Shown here piece by piece: positions 18,443-25,932 of a DNA stretch of 64,000 nt; position 1 is the first letter of the stretch, and every line of letters starts with the position of its first letter. Under the pieces are notes generated by a model, which saw only the letters and a program-made list of their open reading frames with translations, did not search any database and was not told the DNA's origin. The stretch is from Methylobacter sp. (lineage in GTDB: Bacteria; Pseudomonadota; Gammaproteobacteria; Methylococcales; Methylomonadaceae). The DNA lies in NCBI GenBank assembly GCA_028716975.1, contig JAQUOU010000002.1, forward strand, positions 50,741-114,740, written 5' to 3'. Made by a program: the position numbers and the translations under genes.

Positions 18443-19216
18443 ATGTGTTGGAGTGGTGAAGCGTCTGCAGTTTTAGCCGCGGCAGGTCTTAGTACCGCAG
18501 CTTATGTTGCACTTAAAGGGGAATCAAAGGAACTCTGGATACCGTTAACCTATTTTGCCTTAATGGAGTTATTGCAGGCTGCGACTTATGTCTATATTAA
18601 TTTATGTGATAACCCGAATAATCAGGTGCTCACGCTTTTTGGCTATTTGCACGTCGCATTTCAGCCATTCTTTGTCAATATGGTCGCCATGTATTTTATC
18701 CCGGAAAGCGTCAAACTGAAAATACGCACGACGGTTTATACAATTTGCGCGATCGGTTCGGTAGCCATGCTGGTGAAAATGTATCCTTTTGCTTGGGCTG
18801 GAACCTGTCATATAGGTACTGAAGGTTTTTGCGGGCCAAGTGTCTGTTCTACGTCGGGTTCCTGGCATATTGCCTGGCAAATGCCCTTGAATGGCTTGAT
18901 GTCTGATCCGGTCGAATGGTTATTTGGTTTTGACTGGGGCTTGCATGCATTCACCTATATCCTGGTCGCTTTTTATATGCCTTTTATTTACGGCTCATGG
19001 CGTTTCGTAAGCTTCCATTACCTGATCGGGCCCTTTATTTCTGATATTACGACGACCGACCCTAACGAGTATGCCGCAGTGTGGTGCCTATTTTCTATCG
19101 CTCTTTGCGTCTCTGTCATTAAAACGCCGATCAGAAAGCATCTGCACGTTAAATCGTGGCTATTTTATAAAAAATGCGTTAGCAATTCGCTATATCCTTC
19201 AAAGATAAGGGCATAG
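18443..19216 (+). CDS. Polytopic membrane protein, DUF5765-like, function unknown
   Basis: A 257-residue protein starting at ATG 18443 with GAAGGG upstream. About seven hydrophobic segments span most of the chain. The start MCWSGEASAVLAAAGLS and conserved polar residues within helices (HVAFQPFFVN, CGPSVCSTSGSWHIAWQMP) resemble the DUF5765 family, whose role is not known. Several Cys and His residues lie in or near the membrane (a CHIGTEGFCGPSVC loop), which could bind a metal or form disulfides; that is speculation. It converges on amrS across a shared terminator hairpin. Confidence 0.7.
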   Translation: MCWSGEASAVLAAAGLSTAAYVALKGESKELWIPLTYFALMELLQAATYVYINLCDNPNNQVLTLFGYLHVAFQPFFVNMVAMYFIPESVKLKIRTTVYTICAIGSVAMLVKMYPFAWAGTCHIGTEGFCGPSVCSTSGSWHIAWQMPLNGLMSDPVEWLFGFDWGLHAFTYILVAFYMPFIYGSWRFVSFHYLIGPFISDITTTDPNEYAAVWCLFSIALCVSVIKTPIRKHLHVKSWLFYKKCVSNSLYPSKIRA

Positions 19217-19228
19217 TTTCAATACGGG

Positions 19229-19266
19229 TAAACGAGCAGTAAGATTTTTTACTTACGGCTCGTTTA
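19229..19266. terminator. Bidirectional intrinsic terminator between convergent genes
   Basis: TAAACGAGC at 19229-19237 pairs perfectly with GCTCGTTTA at 19258-19266. An inner TAAG/CTTA extension and a loop containing ATTTTTTA complete the hairpin. It lies between the ends of the membrane-protein gene (+) and amrS (-), where a shared terminator is expected. Confidence 0.7.
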
Positions 19267-19298
19267 GTTTAATACCTGCCTTCACACCCTTCCAACTC

Positions 19299-20384
19299 TT
19301 AACCGATAGCAACCGCTTTTCGTCTGGCGCCCCAATTCCCGGCGTTTGCATTAAAAACTCCCGCGCAGCGTTCGCCGCAAGAAACGCACGAACCTGATTT
19401 ATCCAGGTTCCATTCAGATAGCTGATACCAGTCGCGGCCTATCAGTAAATTTCCGCATTCATGGCAATAAGTACTATTTGCCAACTTATCATGAACATTG
19501 CCCACATAGGGATAATGCACACCATTCTTTAGGGCAATTTCTCGCGCTCGCAACAGGGAATTAGCAGGCGTATGAGGTTTATCCCGCATCTTCCAGTCAG
19601 GATGAAACGCTGTGAAATGCATCGGCACATCGGGTCCAAGATTTTCGACAACCCATTGAGTCATGGCTTCCAGTTCTGCCTCCGAATCGTTTTCATCAGG
19701 AATTATCAAAGTGGTCAACTCCAGCCAGACAGAAGTCGCATGCTTGATATATTTAAGTGTTTCCAATACGGGTTGCAGGCGCGAGCCGGTAATCGCATGA
19801 TAAAAGCGCTCAGTGAAAGCTTTTAAATCAATATTCGCGGCATCCATCCATTGATAAAATTCGGCTCGGGGTTGTTCGCACACATAGCCTGCAGAAACGG
19901 CTACGGATTTTATACCGAGGCTTTTGCAAGCCTGGGCGGTATCTATCGCATACTCATGAAAAACCACCGGATCATTATAGGTGAAAGCCACACTGTCGCA
20001 ACCATATCCCACTGCTGCCTGTGCTATCGCCTCAGGAGAAGCCTTGCTCATCAGCGTATCCATTTCACGCGATTTGCTGATATCCCAGTTCTGGCAAAAT
20101 TTGCAGGCCAGATTACATCCTGCCGTTCCAAAAGATAAAACAGGCGTGCCGGGTAAAAAATGATTCAGCGGCTTTTTTTCAATAGGGTCGATAGCAAAAC
20201 CGCTTGAGCGGCCATAGCTGGCCATTACAATTTGATCATCCAGATTTTGTCTGACGAAGCACAAGCCGCGCTGGCCCTCGTGCAGCTTGCAAAATCTCGG
20301 GCACATATCACATTGAACCCGGCCATCTTCCAGCTTATGCCAATAGCGGGTTTTAACCGTGTCATGGGAAACGAAAACACTCAT
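19299..20384 (-). CDS. amrS: AmmeMemoRadiSam system radical SAM enzyme
   Basis: A 361-residue radical SAM enzyme. The ATG at 20384 is preceded by AAGGAG; a longer frame to 20468 has no ribosome site. The cluster motif CNLACKFCQNWDIS (Cx3Cx2C) is near residue 90. There is an N-terminal CDMCPRFC cysteine set and a C-terminal pair of CxxC knuckles (YCHECG and CVSCGERC) that may bind a metal or an extra cluster. This combination defines the AmrS subfamily, resembling pyruvate formate-lyase activases. Its reaction and partner substrate are not established as far as I know. It is divergent from amrB-amrA, the other two parts of the system. Confidence 0.92.
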   Translation of the reverse strand: MSVFVSHDTVKTRYWHKLEDGRVQCDMCPRFCKLHEGQRGLCFVRQNLDDQIVMASYGRSSGFAIDPIEKKPLNHFLPGTPVLSFGTAGCNLACKFCQNWDISKSREMDTLMSKASPEAIAQAAVGYGCDSVAFTYNDPVVFHEYAIDTAQACKSLGIKSVAVSAGYVCEQPRAEFYQWMDAANIDLKAFTERFYHAITGSRLQPVLETLKYIKHATSVWLELTTLIIPDENDSEAELEAMTQWVVENLGPDVPMHFTAFHPDWKMRDKPHTPANSLLRAREIALKNGVHYPYVGNVHDKLANSTYCHECGNLLIGRDWYQLSEWNLDKSGSCVSCGERCAGVFNANAGNWGARRKAVAIG

Positions 20385-20551
20385 AAATATTCTCCTTGAA
20401 CCGTTCTTAAATCCGCTTGTCAGTAATTTATAGAAATAGAGTCCTAAACATAGGCAAGCAGTTATCAATCGCTATATTTAGATATAAGTTTATGCTGACT
20501 TTAAAGATTTTTTATAAATTGAAGCTTTCACTATAATGAGGATGACAATCA

Positions 20552-21331
20552 ATGAATAGAGAACCCGCCGTGGCAGGAACGTTTTATCCTGCACTCCCCC
20601 AGCAACTTCATCAAATGTTAGATTATTTTCTTAATGATGCTGAAACGGCCGAAAAAGTTCCCAAAGCCATCATTGTGCCTCATGCCGGCTATATCTATTC
20701 AGGCCCGGTGGCTGCCAGCGCCTATGCAAGGTTAAAAAAAGCCCACGACCTAATAAACCGGGTCGTTATTATCGGCCCTTCCCATCGTTTAGCTTTTAAA
20801 GGCCTGGCTTTGAGTAGGGCGACATCATTTAATACCCCTCTAGGCAGCGTCCTTGTGGATCAGGAAGCACTGCAAGCTGTTGCCCAATTACCCTTTGTAG
20901 AATTCCTTGAACAGGCCCACACGCATGAACATAGCCTGGAAGTACACCTGCCTTTTTTGCAGGAAATGCTGGATGACTTTAAAATCATTCCCATTGTTGC
21001 CGGTGAAGCAACAGCGGAACAAGTCAGCCAGATTATTAACATGCTGTGGGGAGGGGAAGAAACACTGATTGTGATTAGCTCGGACCTAAGCCATTATCAT
21101 GATTACAGAACCGCGCAACAGCTTGATAAATCAACCAGCGCTGCCATAGAACAACTGCAGTATGAACAACTGGCCGTGAATTCCGCTTGCGGCAAAGTTC
21201 CGGTTAGCGGCTTATTAAGGCTAGCGCGCGAAAAGTCACTGGCAGTTAAAACAATTGATCTGCGCAACTCGGGCGATACCGCTGGGGATAAAAAACGTGT
21301 TGTAGGTTACGGCGCCTATGTTATTGACTAA
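20552..21331 (+). CDS. amrB: AmmeMemoRadiSam system protein B (MEMO1-like)
   Basis: A 259-residue member of the Memo family, related in fold to LigB-type extradiol dioxygenases. Putative metal ligands are visible: His in PHAGYIYSGP (about residue 45), His in HTHEHSLEVHLPFL (about 130), the SSDLSHYHDY motif (about 180), and a Cys in NSACGKVPVSG (about 213). The last corresponds to the Cys of human MEMO1 implicated in copper/iron binding. The start is ATG 20552 with GAGGATG upstream. Its last 14 bases overlap amrA, so the two are translationally coupled. Confidence 0.92.
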   Translation: MNREPAVAGTFYPALPQQLHQMLDYFLNDAETAEKVPKAIIVPHAGYIYSGPVAASAYARLKKAHDLINRVVIIGPSHRLAFKGLALSRATSFNTPLGSVLVDQEALQAVAQLPFVEFLEQAHTHEHSLEVHLPFLQEMLDDFKIIPIVAGEATAEQVSQIINMLWGGEETLIVISSDLSHYHDYRTAQQLDKSTSAAIEQLQYEQLAVNSACGKVPVSGLLRLAREKSLAVKTIDLRNSGDTAGDKKRVVGYGAYVID

Positions 21332-21875
21332 AGCGCATCACAAGCAAATGCTCGACTCGGCGAAGAGTTCCATTCAGCATGGCCTGCAAACAGGCAAACC
21401 ATTAAAAGTCAAATTAGCTGATTTTCCCAAAGAGCTGATAATAGAGCGCGCCACTTTTGTTACCTTGTCAATCCATCATCAACTGCGCGGCTGTATGGGC
21501 ATGGTAAAACCAATAAGACCGCTAATTGAAGATATTACAGAAAATGCCTATTCTGCTGCCTTTAAAGATCCACGGTTTCCAGTATTGGAAACCAGTGAGC
21601 TCAACCACTTGAAAATACATCTCTCTATTCTCACTCCTGCTGAGCCGGTTTTATTTGTCTCTGAACAGGATTTATTGACCCAGTTACAACCCGGCATAGA
21701 CGGCTTGATTCTGGAGTATGGCTACCGTCGCGGCACCTTTCTGCCTTCAGTATGGGAATCACTGCCGGAAGCTGAACAATTCCTGCAGCATTTAAAACAA
21801 AAAGCCGGCTTGGCTCCGGGTTATTGGTCTGACAATATCCGGGTTTATCGTTATCGGACGGAAATGATAGCTTGA
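21318..21875 (+). CDS. amrA: AmmeMemoRadiSam system protein A (AMMECR1 domain)
   Basis: A 185-residue AMMECR1-domain protein overlapping the end of amrB by 14 bases. The hallmark LRGCMGMVKPIRPLIED appears near residue 55, followed by the conserved AAFKDPRFPVLETSEL. The bacterial and archaeal AMMECR1 domain has no proven activity; its invariant LRGCIG Cys suggests a catalytic or substrate-carrying role. Together with amrB and the divergent amrS it forms the complete three-component set. Confidence 0.92.
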   Translation: MLLTKAHHKQMLDSAKSSIQHGLQTGKPLKVKLADFPKELIIERATFVTLSIHHQLRGCMGMVKPIRPLIEDITENAYSAAFKDPRFPVLETSELNHLKIHLSILTPAEPVLFVSEQDLLTQLQPGIDGLILEYGYRRGTFLPSVWESLPEAEQFLQHLKQKAGLAPGYWSDNIRVYRYRTEMIA

Positions 21876-22355
21876 GTATAAAAAATGTAGCTCATTTGCC
21901 AAAGATGATACTTCTGGCAGCTATGTGTTTGCCACCCGGCGAATCAATCGTATAATTTAATCGTTTCCCCGTGTAGTTTATCTGCTGTATATCTGCAAAG
22001 CTTTTGTCCGAAAAATGTGATGTGTTTACACTTGCCCAAATACAAAGTTAAGGAACGTGCACGAAATAAATTGAGCAACCTGAAACTCCGATACCGTTCG
22101 TGCTGAGCCCTTCGATAAACTCAGGAGAGCCTTGTCGAAGCATAAACTTGATCAAGTTAAATCGTGCCTGTTCCTAAGCAGATTTAAACTGCATTTCGTA
22201 GTGTATCGGCCTCAAACGGTTATTATGGTTAGCTTTTACCGCGCCGGTCTTCTTGGTATGCTTAGTTTGACAAAGCGACATTACAGATCAGAACAAGTCC
22301 GGTTTTGCTGTTTACTTTAACTTCCCGCACCTATAATTAAGTATTCCGAGTTACA
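21876..22355. other. Intergenic region upstream of srkA, with a repeat fragment
   Basis: 480 bp with no convincing gene. At 22093-22144 it holds a fragment of the palindromic repeat family (ACCGTTCGTGCTGAGC, a GATAAACTCAGGAGAG segment, then CTTGTCGAAGCAT). The srkA promoter presumably lies in 22150-22350 but was not identified. Confidence 0.55.
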
Positions 22356-23369
22356 ATGATAACTATGAATATTAATCTCATACCTTTTTCAACTCTTACT
22401 CCTGATATTATCTTGAATGCGCTTGAGAGTATCGGTTTAAATAGTAATAGGCGGCTGTTTGCGCTCAATAGTTATGAAAATCGCGTTTATCAGGTCGGTT
22501 TAGAAGACGCATCCACGATTGTCACCAAGTTCTACCGGCCTAATCGCTGGACAACAGCCGCGATTATTGAAGAACATGTTTTCGTTCAGGAACTGGCTGA
22601 TTCCGAGATACCGGTTGTACCCGCCATGCAATTTAACGGCAACAGAACTTTAAACCAGTTTAATGATTTTCGGTTTTCAGTGTTTCCAAGACAAAATGGG
22701 CGCGTTCCTGAGCTTGAAGGGCGCGAAAAGCTGGAATGGATGGGGCGGTTTATCGGCCGTATTCATGCTATCGGAGCCTTGAAACCTTTTAGGGAGCGTT
22801 CAACGCTGGATATCGCTAGTTTTGGCGTTGAACCGAGAGAATATTTGCTGAGAAATAATTTTATTCCAGCCGATCTCCTCGATGCTTACACCAGTGTTAG
22901 CGCATTTGCATTGGAAGGTGTAAGGCGTTGCTTTGATCGGGCAGGTGAAGTAAAAATCTTGCGATTACACGGCGATTGTTATCCCGGTAATATTTTATGG
23001 GCAGATGACGGCCCTCATTTTGTCGATTTCGATGACAGCCGCATGGGGCCTGCCATACAGGATTTGTGGATGCTGCTCTCGGGAGATCGTTACGAGATGG
23101 CGCAGCAGTTAGGCTATGTACTTGCCGGTTACGAGACTTTTTATAATTTCGACTTCCGGGAGTTACATCTTATAGAGGCTCTGCGCACCTTGCGACTGCT
23201 CCACTATTCCGCCTGGATTGCCAAGCGTTGGGATGATCCGGCTTTTCCCATGGCGTTTCCCTGGTTCAATACTCCCCGCTACTGGCAGGATCGTATCATT
23301 GAGTTGCGCGAGCAGATTGCATTGATGGATATTGCATTGATGGATGAGGGGCCTTTGGCGCTAATCTAA
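22356..23369 (+). CDS. srkA: Stress response kinase A (YihE/SrkA family)
   Basis: A 337-residue aminoglycoside-phosphotransferase-fold Ser/Thr kinase, which in E. coli counteracts stress-induced MazEF-dependent death. Motifs: the N-terminal SYENRVYQVGLED nucleotide region, the catalytic loop LRLHGDCYPGNILW near residue 205, and the metal-binding VDFDDSRMGP. Length and sequence are typical. Alternative starts at 22356 and 22365 differ by three residues. Downstream rnhB is convergent. Confidence 0.93.
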   Translation: MITMNINLIPFSTLTPDIILNALESIGLNSNRRLFALNSYENRVYQVGLEDASTIVTKFYRPNRWTTAAIIEEHVFVQELADSEIPVVPAMQFNGNRTLNQFNDFRFSVFPRQNGRVPELEGREKLEWMGRFIGRIHAIGALKPFRERSTLDIASFGVEPREYLLRNNFIPADLLDAYTSVSAFALEGVRRCFDRAGEVKILRLHGDCYPGNILWADDGPHFVDFDDSRMGPAIQDLWMLLSGDRYEMAQQLGYVLAGYETFYNFDFRELHLIEALRTLRLLHYSAWIAKRWDDPAFPMAFPWFNTPRYWQDRIIELREQIALMDIALMDEGPLALI

Positions 23370-23400
23370 AGACAACTAAAATATGGCGATAGAGGAAAAA

Positions 23401-23985
23401 TTATTTCGCCTTCATCTGGATTATTATACTTTTTACCGGATTAAAGGTTTTTCGGTGTATATCTAAAAAGCCGAATTGTTCAATTTCGGTTAAATGTTGC
23501 TTAGTGCCATAGCCTTTATGCTGATGAAATGAAAAGTCGGGATATTTTTTATAATAGTTGCACATGATTTTATCCCGCTCAACTTTTGCCAGTATGGAAG
23601 CAGCGCTAATAGCCTTCACTTTACTGTCCCCTCTAGCGATTGCCCGGGCAGGAATAGACAAATCGGGAAGGCAGTTACCGTCTATTAAGGCTTCATCGGG
23701 TCGGATATGTAAACCCTCAACAGCGCGCCGCATTGCCAGCAGTGTTGCCTGAAGAATGTTGAGCTCATCGATTTCTTCAACAGTGGCGTGAGCCACAGAC
23801 CAGCTTAAAGCGGCTTCCTTGATGATTATGGATAGCTTATCTCGCTTGGACTCGCTCAGTATTTTGGAGTCTGCCAATCCCTTAATTGGCCTCATGGGAT
23901 TCAAAATAACCGCCGCCGCTACTACAGGCCCTGCAAGAGGGCCGCGACCCGCTTCATCAACGCCGGTGATATTAAAATTTTGCAA
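23401..23985 (-). CDS. rnhB: Ribonuclease HII
   Basis: It cleaves RNA in RNA-DNA hybrids and single ribonucleotides in DNA. From TTG 23985 (AGGA five bases upstream) it has 194 residues, matching the family. A TTG at 24048 would add a Cys-rich 21-residue leader with a weak ribosome site, so I prefer the shorter form. The acidic catalytic set is present: [14 protein letters not shown] at the N-terminus, the Asp in LIDGNCLP, and [10 protein letters not shown]. It is the last gene of the efp-epmA-bamA-skp-fabZ-lpxA-rnhB series. Confidence 0.92.
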   Translation of the reverse strand: MQNFNITGVDEAGRGPLAGPVVAAAVILNPMRPIKGLADSKILSESKRDKLSIIIKEAALSWSVAHATVEEIDELNILQATLLAMRRAVEGLHIRPDEALIDGNCLPDLSIPARAIARGDSKVKAISAASILAKVERDKIMCNYYKKYPDFSFHQHKGYGTKQHLTEIEQFGFLDIHRKTFNPVKSIIIQMKAK

Positions 23986-24056
23986 GATTCCTGCTGCATA
24001 TCCATTGCCCGGGACGCAATCCTTAGTGAAACAGCACGAATTCTTCAATGAGCCGC

Positions 24057-24827
24057 TTATCGCAATATACCCCGGCTTACATTACGCAAAAAGCTGACCA
24101 TATCAGACAGCTCTTTACTTTCACCGGCCAGATCTTCCATTTGATCAATGGCGTCTTCCAGGCGCAAGTTCATCTTGTAGATTATTTTATAGGCTTTCCG
24201 GATTAATCGAATGTCCTCAGGGGAAATGCCATTCCGTTCCATGCCCACGGAATTTATGCCGTGCGGCCGGGTAGGTTTTCCTCCGACCATAACAAAAGGC
24301 GGTATATCCTGGGTAATTGCACTGCCCATCGCGGCAAAACTGTACTGGCCTATTTTGGTAAATTGATGAACCAGGGTAAAACCACCCAAAATGGCATGGC
24401 TGTTCAGGCGGACATGCCCGGCTAATGACGCGCCATTTGCCATAATGACATGATCGCCTATAACACAATCATGAGCGACATGGGTATAAGCCATGAATAA
24501 ATTATCATTGCCTATTCGCGTGACGCTCTGATCCTGCTTGGTGCCTCTGTGTAAAGAGGTGAATTCCCGTATCGTATTGCGGTCACCAATTTCAAGCCGG
24601 GTTATCTCAGCCGCATATTTTTTGTCTTGGGGGTCTTCGCCGATTGAGGTGTATTGATAGATATGATTTTGTTTACCGATGTGAGTAGGCCCTTTAATTA
24701 TAACATGAGGACCTATTATGGTGCCGGCATCAATTTTTACATCAGCCCCTATAACAGTAAATGGGCCTACAGATACGTCACTAGCCAGCTCTGCCTTCTT
24801 ATCAATTATTGCGGTTGGATCGATCAA
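24057..24827 (-). CDS. lpxA: UDP-N-acetylglucosamine acyltransferase (LpxA)
   Basis: It catalyses the first acyl transfer of lipid A synthesis, from hydroxyacyl-ACP to UDP-GlcNAc. The TTG at 24827 starts two bases after the fabZ stop with GGTGG upstream, and gives the expected MIDPTAII N-terminus and 256 residues (E. coli 262). An ATG at 24851 lies inside fabZ. Left-handed hexapeptide repeats cover residues 1-190. The catalytic His pair is in THVAHDC, and [11 protein letters not shown] is conserved. lpxB and lpxD, usual neighbours, are absent. Confidence 0.94.
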   Translation of the reverse strand: MIDPTAIIDKKAELASDVSVGPFTVIGADVKIDAGTIIGPHVIIKGPTHIGKQNHIYQYTSIGEDPQDKKYAAEITRLEIGDRNTIREFTSLHRGTKQDQSVTRIGNDNLFMAYTHVAHDCVIGDHVIMANGASLAGHVRLNSHAILGGFTLVHQFTKIGQYSFAAMGSAITQDIPPFVMVGGKPTRPHGINSVGMERNGISPEDIRLIRKAYKIIYKMNLRLEDAIDQMEDLAGESKELSDMVSFLRNVSRGILR

Positions 24828-24829
24828 TT

Positions 24830-25273
24830 TTAATCTACCACCGCTGCGCATCTGATTTCGGCACTCGCTACAAATTCGCCGTCAACTTCTGCGCGACATT
24901 CAAATGCCCAAATATTACGTTTGCTTTTAATAAATTTTGCTTCGAGCATCAGTTGATCTCCAGGCACAACCGGTCTTTTAAATTTGGCTTTATCAATACC
25001 AATCAAATAATAGATCATGCCTTCCAGTTCGTCCCCTGCTGTTTCTGATGCCAGTAAGCCAGTAGATTGAGCTAATGCCTCCAAAATGAGCACGCCCGGC
25101 ATAATGGGTTTTTGCGGGAAATGACCTTGAAAAAAGGGCTCATTGTAAGTAACGTTTTTTACTCCTAATAGCCTGACTCCGGGTTCACATTCAATTACCT
25201 TGTCAACTAATAGAAAAGGATATCTATGGGGCAAGAATTCTTGTATCTGTAAAATATCTAGCTTAACGGACAT
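24830..25273 (-). CDS. fabZ: 3-hydroxyacyl-ACP dehydratase (FabZ)
   Basis: A 147-residue hot-dog-fold dehydratase of fatty-acid elongation. Active-site features are intact: [12 protein letters not shown] at the N-terminus, and the catalytic His in [11 protein letters not shown] with Glu in VLILEALAQ. It is encoded between skp and lpxA, as in most gammaproteobacteria. Its product competes with LpxA for hydroxyacyl-ACP, and the tight 2-bp spacing to lpxA would keep their synthesis balanced. Confidence 0.95.
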   Translation of the reverse strand: MSVKLDILQIQEFLPHRYPFLLVDKVIECEPGVRLLGVKNVTYNEPFFQGHFPQKPIMPGVLILEALAQSTGLLASETAGDELEGMIYYLIGIDKAKFKRPVVPGDQLMLEAKFIKSKRNIWAFECRAEVDGEFVASAEIRCAAVVD

Positions 25274-25333
25274 AGTTTAAAGTATTTCATGCTAGGGTTA
25301 GTATATGGCCCTTAAAAAAATTAAAAATCAGTA

Positions 25334-25840
25334 TTATTCCGGCATCGTTGATAATTTTTGCTGAACCTGGGCAGTGACATCAATCTGTTCACTGGCATAA
25401 ATAACGCCGTCAGTCAGTAATAAGTCAAAATTTTGAGCTTTAGCTATTGAACGAATAGCTTCAACTATACGGCGTTGCAGTTTACCCAGTTCTTCATTGC
25501 GGCGAACATTGAAGTCTTCACTAAATTCCTGCTGGGATCTTTTGGCATCCCTTTTCTTATTTAAAATATTTTTTTCCAGGTTACCTCGTTCTGAATCTCC
25601 CATGACCGAGGCATCTCGAGTCATTTTTTCTTCAAGAGTCTGGATTTCTTTTTGCTGCGCAACTAACTGTTTATCTCGAGGTGAAAATTCCTGCTCCAGA
25701 CGTTTCTTAGCCTTTTCAGCCTGAGGTGCTTTTTCAAGGACTGCGGGTATATTCACAAAGCCAATTTTTAAATCAGCAAAACTCGCATTCGCAGTAAGCA
25801 ACAATCCTAAAAATAAGGCAATTTTCGTTTTTTTGTTCAT
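25334..25840 (-). CDS. skp: Periplasmic chaperone Skp (OmpH family)
   Basis: A holdase for unfolded outer-membrane proteins on their way to BamA. The ATG at 25840 gives a signal peptide (MNKKTKIALFLGLLLTANASFA) and a 168-residue precursor; in-frame upstream starts add nine non-signal residues. The mature part starts DLKIGFVN and continues as a long charged coiled-coil (about residues 45-115), the tentacle region of Skp. It lies between bamA and fabZ. Confidence 0.92.
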   Translation of the reverse strand: MNKKTKIALFLGLLLTANASFADLKIGFVNIPAVLEKAPQAEKAKKRLEQEFSPRDKQLVAQQKEIQTLEEKMTRDASVMGDSERGNLEKNILNKKRDAKRSQQEFSEDFNVRRNEELGKLQRRIVEAIRSIAKAQNFDLLLTDGVIYASEQIDVTAQVQQKLSTMPE

Positions 25841-25932
25841 GGTTAAATTCATCTCAGGTTTATACAAATTAAATAGTTATTGATATTTAGTTAAATTATA
25901 GGGGATAAGCCCATTAAACTAAAAGACTTCTT

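Noticed and set aside
20532..20537. Perfect TATAAT before amrB
   Set aside because: It is 14 bases from the start codon and overlaps the ribosome site, with no matching -35 box at 16-18 bp, so it is unlikely to be the working promoter.
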